A stretch of 29,631 nt of DNA from Candidatus Bipolaricaulota bacterium (GTDB lineage: Bacteria > Bipolaricaulota > Bipolaricaulia > Bipolaricaulales > Bipolaricaulaceae). Shown one piece after another: positions 1-6,388 of this stretch; the stretch's first letter is position 1, and each line of letters starts with the position of its first letter. The notes under the pieces are model-generated. The model ran no database searches. It was not told the origin of the DNA and was given only the letters and a program-made list of their open reading frames with translations. Made by a program: the position numbers and the translations under genes. The stretch covers positions 1 through 29,631 of the forward strand of contig DQVA01000215.1 in the NCBI GenBank assembly GCA_015661965.1, written 5' to 3'.

Positions 1-291
1 ACAGGTGACCGGACCTTTTGTGCCTTCGGTTGAAGGCCTGGGTGTAGACCCCGTTTAGCTGCCGCATCCCCCGGGAGAGATTGGCTTCCGGGGTTCCGAT
101 GAGCAGGTGGTAGGTTCAGCATCAGGCAATTAGGCGTAGCAGTGCCAGCGATAGCGCTCCACCACCTCGGCCAGGACCTCCAGGAACGCGAGGCGGTCTT
201 GGTCGTCTAAGTAGATGAGCTGCCTGGCGTTTCCCCGGGAGGTGATGTGGTAAACGGCCCCCGGAAACTCCAGTCGCAACGGCCTGGCCAC
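1..291 (-). pseudogene. REP-associated tyrosine transposase (Y1/HUH family), frameshifted and cut by window edge
   Basis: Read on the minus strand from a GTG at 291, the protein begins VARPLRLEFPGAVYHITSRG, the standard start of REP-associated tyrosine transposases (single-strand DNA transposases of the Y1/HUH class). The frame stops at 130-132 with TAA. From 112 down to 1 another frame continues the same family: YHLLIGTPEANLSRGMRQLN, then GVYTQAFNRRH, where the catalytic tyrosine is expected. Between the two frames are 20 nt instead of the 21 needed for the expected seven codons. This fits one extra A near 130 and two lost bases near 113, inside the N-H-Y-H metal-binding motif. The copy is therefore very probably dead, although sequencing error cannot be excluded. 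An upstream GTG at 312 would add seven residues not typical of the family. Confidence 0.85.
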
Positions 292-313
292 GGCGGCAGC
301 ATACCAAACCACA

Positions 314-335
314 TCAAAAGTAAAGACCTGACCCC
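314..335 (-). repeat. Possible transposase-associated terminal motif
   Basis: Just outside the transposase remnant, the minus strand reads GGGGTCAGGTCTTTACTTTT. From memory, closely similar strings beginning GGGGTCAGGTCTT flank many REP-associated tyrosine transposase genes. It may mark the end of the element. It is a single copy here, so recognition rests on family knowledge and proximity only. Confidence 0.35.
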
Positions 336-368
336 AAAGTTTTATGCGTAGGCCGTATCATTCGCCAC

Positions 369-1265
369 ATGGAAGCCAAGGGGTTGGGGTGGCGTGTTTG
401 GCTATCGGTGGGGGCAATGCTCATCCTATGGGCCTCGGCCTTCGCCGCCATCCGAGCCGCCCTGTCCACCTTCCCCCCAGGGGAGCTGGCTTTGTTTCGC
501 TTCCTGGTGGCCTCGGTCACGCTGGGGGGCCTCAGTGCCGCCAGCCGCGTCCCGTTGCCAAAACCGCGGGATCTGCCGGTGCTCTTCCTGTTGGGCCTCT
601 CGGGGATCACCATCTACCACCTGGCCCTGAACTACGGGGAGGTGGTGGTGACCGCCGGAGCGGCCAGCCTGCTTATCGCCTCCGCTCCCATGTTCACCGC
701 CCTGCTCGCTGCCCTGCTGCTGGGCGAGAGGATACCCCCCGTGGGTTGGCTGGGGATCGCCCTCGGGCTTTTAGGGGTGGCACTGATCTCCCTGGGGGAG
801 GGGGGCGGGCTGCGGCTGGAACCACGCGCCCTGGTCATCCTGGGGGCAGCGCTTGCCGCCAGCGTGTATACCGTGCTCCAGAAACGCTATATCGTGCGCT
901 ATCCGCCGCTGGCCTTCACCACCTACTTGGTGTGGGCCGGAACCATCCCCTTGCTCGTCTTCCTCCCCGGGCTGACCGCCACGCTGCCCAGTGCCCCGGC
1001 GGAGGCCATCGCCGCAGTGGTCTACCTAGGGGTGTTCCCCGCCGGGATCGCCTACGTCCTGTGGGTGTACTGCCTTACCCAACTCCCCGCCTCGCGGCTG
1101 GCTAGCTTCCTCTATCTTAATCCGGTGTTGGCCATCGGGATCGCTTGGCTATGGCTGGGGGAGGTGCCCACTTGGCTGTCCCTGGTGGGCGGGGCGGTGG
1201 CTATCCTCGGGGTGGTCCTGGCCGCCCGCCGGCCGGATGCGGGACCGGCAAGGGCTGGGCCATAA
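369..1265 (+). CDS. EamA/DMT-family membrane transporter
   Basis: This is a 298-residue polytopic membrane protein of the drug/metabolite transporter superfamily. It shows two EamA repeats, roughly residues 12-142 and 155-286, each with about five hydrophobic helices. Signature segments are LWASAFAAIRAAL near residue 20 and the end of repeat one, LLLGERIPPVGWLGIALGLLGV. Repeat two has the matching FLYLNPVLAIGIAWLWLGEVPTWLSLVGG, split here only for reading. Such proteins export or exchange amino acids, nucleotides or other small metabolites across the inner membrane, and the substrate cannot be predicted. No strong ribosome binding site precedes the ATG. A TATCAT at 356-361 could be a -10 element placing the start of transcription close to the ATG. 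It ends 6 nt before the nucleotidyltransferase gene, suggesting co-transcription. Confidence 0.9.
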   Translation: MEAKGLGWRVWLSVGAMLILWASAFAAIRAALSTFPPGELALFRFLVASVTLGGLSAASRVPLPKPRDLPVLFLLGLSGITIYHLALNYGEVVVTAGAASLLIASAPMFTALLAALLLGERIPPVGWLGIALGLLGVALISLGEGGGLRLEPRALVILGAALAASVYTVLQKRYIVRYPPLAFTTYLVWAGTIPLLVFLPGLTATLPSAPAEAIAAVVYLGVFPAGIAYVLWVYCLTQLPASRLASFLYLNPVLAIGIAWLWLGEVPTWLSLVGGAVAILGVVLAARRPDAGPARAGP

Positions 1266-1271
1266 TGGGGC

Positions 1272-2699
1272 ATGCGCATCCCAATGGAAGAGCTGCTTTC
1301 GGTCCACCCGTTCGTAGGGGAGATCCTGGAGCGGCTCACCCGGGCCGGGCACGAGGCGGTGATCGTGGGCGGAGCGGTGCGGGACGCCGTCCTGGCCGCA
1401 CAAGCGAAGCGGCCATGCGTATTCCAGGACGTGGACATCGCCACCTCCGCTCCCCCACAGGAAATAAAGCGGCTGTTTCATGACCGGCCGGTGCTCACCG
1501 TGGGGGAGGCGTTCGGGGTGGTGGTGGTGGTGGCCCCGGACGGCCGCCAGTACGAGGTGGCCACCTTCCGCAGCGAGCGGGGCTACTCCGACGGCCGCCG
1601 GCCCGGGCAGGTCGCCTGGACCACCCTGGAGGAGGACCTCTGGCGGCGGGACTTCACGGTGAACGGCCTGGCTGCCCGTCCTGACGGGGAGGTCATCGAC
1701 CTGGTGGGGGGGCTTGCTGACCTCACGGCCGGGGTCATCCGCACCATCGGCGATCCCCGGGAGCGGTTCTCCGAGGACTCCCTCAGGATGCTCCGGGCAG
1801 TCCGGTTTGCCTGCCAGTTGGGCTTTTCCATCGAGGAGGGGACCCGGGCCGCCATCGCCGCCCAGGCAGCGGAGATCACACGGATCTCCTGGGAACGGAT
1901 CAGGGATGAACTCGTCCGTATCCTCTCCACCCCACGGGCCGCCCAGGGGTTCAAGCTATTGGACGAGCTAGGGCTCCTGTCGCAGATATTGCCGGAGATC
2001 ACCAGCCTGAAGGGGGTTCCCCAGGATCCCAACTACCACCCGGAGGGGGACGTGTTCACCCACACCCTGCTTGCCCTGGAGGTGGCGGACCGGCTCGGCT
2101 TTTCCTATCTGGTCAAGCTGGGGGTGCTGTTCCACGACGCCGGCAAGGGAGAGGCCCTGGCCCGGTCTGGGGGGGAGCACTCCGGGGGGCATGAGCTGGT
2201 GGGGGAACGATTGGCGGAGCACGCCCTAAGACGGCTCCGGTTTCCGGCCCGCGAGATCGCCCACGTCCGATTCCTGACCAGGGAGCACATGCGGGCCGGG
2301 CGGCTGCCCGAGATGGGGTTGGGCAAGCAGGTCCGGCTCCTTTCCGCAGGCGAGGACGAGCAAGCCCCAGTGGAGGAGTTCACCGCCCGCTTCCCCTTGT
2401 TTTCCGACCTATTGCGGCTGTTCATCTGCGACGCCGAGGCCTCGGCCCATCGGGCTTCCGCTTGGCTCCCGTTGCTCTCCCACATAGTCCGGTTGCACCT
2501 GCACGTGCGCAGGGTACAGGGGCTCAAGCGGGCGCGGGAGCTGATCTCCGGAGAGGACCTGATCGCGTTGGGGGAGCGGCCGGGGCCGCGGCTGGGGGAG
2601 ATCCTGTCCGAGATCCACGAGCGCATCCTGGCCGGGGAGATCGAAACCCGAGACCAGGCCTTGCAGCTCGCCAAAAAGCTCCTCAAAGGTCAGAGGTAA
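1272..2699 (+). CDS. cca: CCA tRNA nucleotidyltransferase / poly(A) polymerase family protein with HD domain
   Basis: This 475-residue protein belongs to the class II nucleotidyltransferase family that adds or repairs the tRNA 3' CCA end; some members are poly(A) polymerases. Visible motifs in order are GGAVRD (33-38), the catalytic metal-binding DVD (53-55), RRDFTVNGLA (125-134) and the nucleotide-selecting region RMLRAVRFA (172-180). A C-terminal HD phosphohydrolase domain follows, with H264, FHDAGK (H288, D289) and H307. Its length fits bacterial CCA enzymes that carry an HD domain. The sequence alone does not separate full CCA-adding from A-adding or poly(A) activity. ATG 1272 is used; an in-frame ATG at 1284 is possible, and neither has a clear ribosome binding site. 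It lies close behind the transporter gene. Confidence 0.9.
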   Translation: MRIPMEELLSVHPFVGEILERLTRAGHEAVIVGGAVRDAVLAAQAKRPCVFQDVDIATSAPPQEIKRLFHDRPVLTVGEAFGVVVVVAPDGRQYEVATFRSERGYSDGRRPGQVAWTTLEEDLWRRDFTVNGLAARPDGEVIDLVGGLADLTAGVIRTIGDPRERFSEDSLRMLRAVRFACQLGFSIEEGTRAAIAAQAAEITRISWERIRDELVRILSTPRAAQGFKLLDELGLLSQILPEITSLKGVPQDPNYHPEGDVFTHTLLALEVADRLGFSYLVKLGVLFHDAGKGEALARSGGEHSGGHELVGERLAEHALRRLRFPAREIAHVRFLTREHMRAGRLPEMGLGKQVRLLSAGEDEQAPVEEFTARFPLFSDLLRLFICDAEASAHRASAWLPLLSHIVRLHLHVRRVQGLKRARELISGEDLIALGERPGPRLGEILSEIHERILAGEIETRDQALQLAKKLLKGQR

Positions 2700-2782
2700 C
2701 GTCCATTACCCACCACATGTCCCTTGACGACCGCCCCCCTTCCCTGGCGCCCGGCCCCAGCCGATCGTAGCCTGACCCCGTC

Positions 2783-4198
2783 ATGCACCATCTGAACTTG
2801 GGCCCGGACCTCTCCCTGCCCCTTGCCGAGGCCAGCGGACAGTGCGTGGCCATCCTGGGGATCCGCGGCTCGGGCAAGTCAAACACCGCCGGGGTCATCT
2901 TCGAGGAGCTCCTGGCCGCCCGCTACCCCCTGTCCATCGTGGATATCGACGGGGAGTACTTCGGCCTCAAGGAGAAGTACGAGGTGTTGGTGGTGGGGGC
3001 GGGGGAGAACGTGGACATCGAATTGGACGTGGACGCCGCCCCGGGGGTAGCCGAGCTCTCCCTGCGGGAGGGGGTGCCGGTGATCTTGGACGTGTCGGAC
3101 ATGCTCGCCGAGGAGCGGGAACTGTTCGTCCTCGAGTACCTGACCCGCATCTGGTCCCTGGCCGGAAAGCTCAGAAAGCCCTACATGATCGGGATAGAGG
3201 AGTGCCACGAGTTCATCCCCCAGGGGATGCGGACCGATCTCAAGGAGGTGATCGCTCGCATCGCCCTGCGGGGGCGGAAACGGGGGCTGGGAGCGGTGAT
3301 CATCTCCCAGCGGTCGGCCAAGGTGGAAAAGGACGTCCTCACCCAAGCGGGGATGCTGTTTTTACATCGGGTAGTGCACGAGGTAGATATGCGTGTCTAC
3401 TCCGAGCTCCTCCCCTGGCCCAAGGCCGAGGTCAAGGAGCAGGTCACGAGCCTGGGGGTGGGGGAATGTATCTACCTTTCGGGGCAGAGCATCCGCAAGG
3501 TGAAGATCCGCCCCCGTCATACCTTCCACGGGGGGTTCACCCCTTCCTTCAAGCCGGTGGAGACCCCAAAGCTGCGCCAGGTACGGGGGGAGATCCTGGC
3601 CGCCATCCACAAGTTCAAGGAGGAGAAAGGCGCTTCCTTGCCGGAAGAGGAGCTCCAGCAAAGGTTGGAAAAACTGGAGGCGGAACTGGCCCTGAAGCAG
3701 GCAAGGATCAGGGAGCTAGAGCGCCGGCTTCGGGAACGCCAGGCGCCCCCAACGGCGAACCCCGCCGCCCCAGAGCCTCCCCCGGAACACCCCGTCCCGC
3801 CCACCTTCGATCTCCCCCCCGAGGTGCTACGCAAGGTGGAACGCCTGCTCAAGCGGCTGAGGCGCCTCCCCATCCACGAGCGACGACTGGTGTCATTCCT
3901 CGCGGCCCGGGAGCCTCGCTCCTATACCACTGCCGAGCTCGCCGCCTGGGCGGACTGCGCTGAAGCCACGCTGCTTGCCGAGCCCCCCACCGAACTGGTG
4001 GAGCTGGGGCTGCTTTCCTGCGAGCGCCTGGCCCGGGGGATCACCTATCGGGCCCAACTGAAGGCGTTCGTAAACCGGGCCTTCTCCGGTTTCCTCCCCG
4101 AACTAGGGCCGCAGGGGTGCCATCATCTAGTGGGCTACCTGCGGGGGCGCCTTTGCCAGCTTTCCGCTCTAGAACATGATTTTAGCCGGATAGCTTGA
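2783..4198 (+). CDS. HerA-like (DUF87) ATPase with coiled coil and C-terminal winged-helix-like region
   Basis: This 471-residue protein is a predicted FtsK/HerA-class P-loop ATPase. The Walker A motif is GIRGSGKSN (26-34). A DIDGEY segment (54-59) matches the DPHGEY motif of HerA proteins. Walker B is MIGIEECHEF (135-144), and ISQR (174-177) fits the sensor/arginine region. A charged coiled-coil stretch spans about 285-320, followed by a proline-rich linker (321-340) and a helical region (345-425) that resembles a winged helix. HerA proteins work as hexameric DNA translocases with the nuclease NurA in archaea and some bacteria. No NurA or other nuclease gene is nearby, so the role here is unknown. 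The last bases overlap the promoter candidate of the next gene. Confidence 0.82.
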   Translation: MHHLNLGPDLSLPLAEASGQCVAILGIRGSGKSNTAGVIFEELLAARYPLSIVDIDGEYFGLKEKYEVLVVGAGENVDIELDVDAAPGVAELSLREGVPVILDVSDMLAEERELFVLEYLTRIWSLAGKLRKPYMIGIEECHEFIPQGMRTDLKEVIARIALRGRKRGLGAVIISQRSAKVEKDVLTQAGMLFLHRVVHEVDMRVYSELLPWPKAEVKEQVTSLGVGECIYLSGQSIRKVKIRPRHTFHGGFTPSFKPVETPKLRQVRGEILAAIHKFKEEKGASLPEEELQQRLEKLEAELALKQARIRELERRLRERQAPPTANPAAPEPPPEHPVPPTFDLPPEVLRKVERLLKRLRRLPIHERRLVSFLAAREPRSYTTAELAAWADCAEATLLAEPPTELVELGLLSCERLARGITYRAQLKAFVNRAFSGFLPELGPQGCHHLVGYLRGRLCQLSALEHDFSRIA

Positions 4199-4224
4199 CG
4201 ACCCACCGGTCCCCGTGCTAGGAT
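4195..4224 (+). promoter_or_regulatory. Sigma-70-type promoter candidate for hpf
   Basis: TTGACG (4195-4200) and TAGGAT (4219-4224) are separated by 18 nt and lie just upstream of the hpf start at 4244. The TGA within the -35 hexamer is also the stop codon of the preceding ATPase gene. A ribosome binding site, AGGGGGGAT, follows at about 4232-4240. Predicted from sequence match only. Confidence 0.5.
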
Positions 4225-4243
4225 TCCATGAAGGGGGGATCAC

Positions 4244-4762
4244 GTGAAAGTACGTATCGTCGAGCGTTATGACTCGGATTCGGATACCGTCAAACAGTAC
4301 GTGCTCAAGAAGCTAGATGGCCTGTCTCGCTATTTCGACCAGATCATCAGTATCGATGCCACCCTGGAAGTAGAGCGGGGCCGGCACAAGGTGGAGCTGG
4401 TGGGGCACCTGGTCAACCGCAAAATCGTCAAAGCGGAGGCCACCACCGGGGACATGTACGCCTCCGTGGACCAGGCGGTGGACAAGCTGCAGCGGCAACT
4501 GGTCCGGTACAAGGAGCAACTGCGGGTGGAGCGGAAGACGGGCCGGCCGGAGGCAGCCCCCCAGCCCGAGGAACAGGACTCCCCGCGCATCGTGCGCATG
4601 GAGACCTACTTCCGCAAGCCGATGAGTCCCGAGGAGGCGGCGCTGCAGCTTGAAGCCAGCGGGCGGGAGTTCCTGGTTTTCTTCAACGCTGCGGACGACA
4701 CGCCGGCGGTGATCTTCCGCCGGGGAAACGGAGAGTATGGACTTATCGTCCCGCGACGCTAG
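4244..4762 (+). CDS. hpf: Ribosome hibernation promoting factor, long form (HPF/RaiA family)
   Basis: The 172-residue protein has the two parts of long HPF. The N-terminal RaiA/S30AE domain (about 1-95) begins MKVRIVERYDSDSDTVKQYV and includes the DMYASVDQAVDKLQRQL helix. A short linker (96-116) leads to a C-terminal dimerisation domain (117-172) with RMETYFRKPMSPEEAALQLE and ends NGEYGLIVPRR. The N domain sits in the decoding region of idle 30S subunits, and C domains of two ribosomes pair to form 100S particles. GTG at 4244 is chosen because AGGGGGGAT lies a few bases upstream and the first residues match the family. Its own promoter candidate suggests independent control, as expected for a stationary-phase factor. 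It is followed closely by the PP-loop gene. Confidence 0.93.
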   Translation: MKVRIVERYDSDSDTVKQYVLKKLDGLSRYFDQIISIDATLEVERGRHKVELVGHLVNRKIVKAEATTGDMYASVDQAVDKLQRQLVRYKEQLRVERKTGRPEAAPQPEEQDSPRIVRMETYFRKPMSPEEAALQLEASGREFLVFFNAADDTPAVIFRRGNGEYGLIVPRR

Positions 4763-4774
4763 GAAAGGAGCTTG

Positions 4775-5785
4775 ATGGCAAGAGCCCTGGTGCTCTACTC
4801 GGGCAGCCTGGCGAGTAAGGTCACCCTCAGGCTGGCCCAAGGGGTGCCAGGGCTTGAGCTGAAGGTCCTTTACTTCCGCTCCCCGTTTTTCCTGGAACCG
4901 GAAGAGGTGGAAGATCGGCTCTATCCGCCGGGCGGGGGGCTGGGAACCAAGACCCTGAAACGGGAGTACTTGGGGATGGCCGCCAGCGGGACTGACCTCC
5001 CCTTCCCCTGTGGCGCTTGTCGCTGGGTGCTCCTATCTCGGGCCGCCCGATTGCTACGGCGGGGACGGCTGGACTACGTGATCACCGGGGAGCTCGTGGG
5101 GAAGGGGGGACTCGATGTCCCCCAGCTCGTGGCCCTGGATCAGGAGCTGGGCCTGGCCGGTCGAGTGCTGCGTCCCCTGTCGGGCAGGCTCCTCCCCCCC
5201 ACCCGGGCCGAGGAGCGAGGGCATTGGCCCCCGGAGCTGATGTTTGACCTCGCCTCCCCGGATGGACAGCGCCTGGAACTGCTGGCCCGCTATTTGCGCG
5301 TGCCCCCCGGGGTAGAGGCCGAGGAGCGCTGCCACCTCGCCAACCCCGTTTATGTAGCGCGCCTGCGCCTCCTTCTCGCGCGGGAGTCCCCCACCGTCAA
5401 CACCTTGCGCCTCCTCACCTTCCGCCACTTCTACTACCTGCCCCCCGACCTCAAGGTGGTGGTGGCCTTGGGGCAGCAAGAGCAAGCCCAGCTCCAGACC
5501 TTGTTCTTGCCCACCGACATGCGGCTGTACTTCTCCCTACCCCGCTCTCCCCTGGTGCTGGTGCGGGCGGATTGGTCCACCCACCCCCGGCGATGTCGCC
5601 TGGAAGCCGCCACCTCGGCAGCCCGGATCGCCCTGGCCCTGGCCGGGTTTTCCCCAGGGACCCTGTGTGAACTTTGCTTCCGGTTCGAATGGGAGGAGGA
5701 GACCAAACGGCTGGCAGTGGCCGCCCCCGCCTCCCTCGAGGAGGCCTTGATGCCAGCCTCAACCGAGGTATACTTGGCAAGTTGA
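4775..5785 (+). CDS. PP-loop ATPase-like protein of the ThiI/MnmA-related group with a degenerate PP-loop
   Basis: This 336-residue protein resembles a group related to the tRNA thiolation enzymes ThiI and MnmA. The N-terminal strand-loop that should read SGGxDS is SGSLASK here (10-16), so the second glycine and the acidic residue are replaced. The rest of the family pattern is present: a CGAC pair (C79, C82), YVITGELVGKGGLDVPQ (101-117), VLRPLSGRLLPPT (131-143), C186 with NP, and FRHFYYLPPDLKVVV (216-230). That last part resembles the C-terminal NFACT-R-like module seen in this group. The substrate is unknown. ATG 4775 is preferred over TTG 4772 because AGGAAAGGAG (4761-4770) precedes it. 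It is probably co-transcribed with hpf. It may be a pseudo-enzyme or a sulfur carrier rather than an ATP-dependent thiolase. Confidence 0.72.
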   Translation: MARALVLYSGSLASKVTLRLAQGVPGLELKVLYFRSPFFLEPEEVEDRLYPPGGGLGTKTLKREYLGMAASGTDLPFPCGACRWVLLSRAARLLRRGRLDYVITGELVGKGGLDVPQLVALDQELGLAGRVLRPLSGRLLPPTRAEERGHWPPELMFDLASPDGQRLELLARYLRVPPGVEAEERCHLANPVYVARLRLLLARESPTVNTLRLLTFRHFYYLPPDLKVVVALGQQEQAQLQTLFLPTDMRLYFSLPRSPLVLVRADWSTHPRRCRLEAATSAARIALALAGFSPGTLCELCFRFEWEEETKRLAVAAPASLEEALMPASTEVYLAS

Positions 5786-5908
5786 GGCCGGTTTATGTAC
5801 CCGGGCTGGATGTTGTTTTTAGCAGACCGTACCTTGCTCTGGGTATGGTCGTGTCTTCCCGGCGGGACGGGGCTGCCCACTGGGAAAGGGTGGTTAGGTA
5901 CTCGTCAG

Positions 5909-5925
5909 GCCTGGCAGGGCCAGGC
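5909..5925 (+). repeat. Perfect 7-bp inverted repeat between the PP-loop gene and the FmdB gene
   Basis: GCCTGGC (5909-5915) and GCCAGGC (5919-5925) flank a 3-nt loop. There is no T-run after it, so a classical Rho-independent terminator is unlikely. It lies in a 191-nt spacer (5786-5976) with no recognisable coding region. It may be a transcription pause or processing hairpin in the leader of the FmdB gene. Confidence 0.45.
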
Positions 5926-5976
5926 TGAGATGCAGAGGGTTCCCTTGGATTACCTCAAACCAGGGGGAGGTGTATG

Positions 5977-6210
5977 ATGCCGATCTATCGCTATGAATGC
6001 AAACGTTGCGGGGCGGAATTTCGCGAGCTGGTGACCCGCGGCGACGGGGCGCTGATCCGCTGTACTGCCTGCGGCTCCCACGAGGTGACCCGGCTCTTGC
6101 CTCGGTTCGGGGTGGTCTATAAGGGGAGCGGTTTTTACACCACCGAATACCGGAGAAAGTCCTCCGGTTCAAGCGAAGGCGGCGGCTCCAAGTCGGACGG
6201 GAAGGACTAG
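5977..6210 (+). CDS. FmdB-family small zinc-ribbon protein
   Basis: A 77-residue protein starting MPIYRYECKRCGAEFRE. It has the FmdB regulatory-protein fold signature: two CxxC pairs, C8/C11 and C29/C32, that should bind one zinc ion. These are followed by TRLLPRFGVVYKGSGFYTTEY and a low-complexity Ser/Gly/Lys tail (60-77). FmdB proteins are widespread and named for a proposed regulator of formamidase genes; their actual role is poorly known. The second of two adjacent ATGs (5977) is chosen because the family starts MPIY and because GGGGGAGG (5963-5970) is then 6 nt away. It is the last gene before the rpoC leader. Confidence 0.88.
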   Translation: MPIYRYECKRCGAEFRELVTRGDGALIRCTACGSHEVTRLLPRFGVVYKGSGFYTTEYRRKSSGSSEGGGSKSDGKD

Positions 6211-6231
6211 CGCGATATCTGGGGGATGGGG

Positions 6232-6255
6232 TTTCCGGTGGTTTCCTGCCGGAAA
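6232..6255 (+). repeat. Inverted repeat downstream of the FmdB gene
   Basis: TTTCCGG (6232-6238) and CCGGAAA (6249-6255) form a perfect 7-bp stem with a 10-nt loop, 21 nt after the FmdB gene stop. It is followed by a G-run rather than a T-run. It could end FmdB transcription or belong to the rpoC leader. Confidence 0.4.
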
Positions 6256-6282
6256 GGGGGGGTGTTTGTGGATCCCGCTTGC

Positions 6283-6306
6283 GCTGGCTCGGCCAACCGA
6301 GACAGC
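6283..6306 (+). promoter_or_regulatory. Stem-loop in the rpoC leader
   Basis: GCTG-G-CTCGG (6283-6292), loop CCAA, then CCGAG-A-CAGC (6297-6306) form a nine-pair hairpin with a single G/A mismatch and a tetraloop. A further partly palindromic direct repeat, TCCGGATC at 6349-6356 and 6359-6366, lies closer to the rpoC start. Together they suggest a folded 5' leader. No known riboswitch or ribosomal-protein binding site was recognised. Confidence 0.4.
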
Positions 6307-6388
6307 CCAGTGCGATGGGACGCAGCGTGGCTGACAAGGATGGAGGTTTCCGGATCCGTCCGGATCTGACCCAGCGAGGTGAGCACAG

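Noticed and set aside
2700..2782. TTGACG at 2724-2729 as a promoter for the HerA-like ATPase
   Set aside because: No acceptable -10 hexamer lies 16-19 nt downstream.
5786..5830. Imperfect hairpin followed by a T-rich stretch (TTGTTTTT) after the PP-loop gene, possible terminator
   Set aside because: The stem needs bulges and the T-run is about nine bases away from it, so the evidence is too weak to list as a terminator.
5925..5930. CTGAGA in the spacer before the FmdB gene, as in TPP riboswitches
   Set aside because: The other conserved parts of the thiamine pyrophosphate riboswitch (the GAACCTGAT-like and GATAATGCC-like segments) do not follow, and the downstream gene is not thiamine-related.
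5795..5977. A 60-codon open frame across the spacer before the FmdB gene
   Set aside because: Composition is unlike neighbouring proteins, no family is recognisable, and it has no good ribosome binding site.
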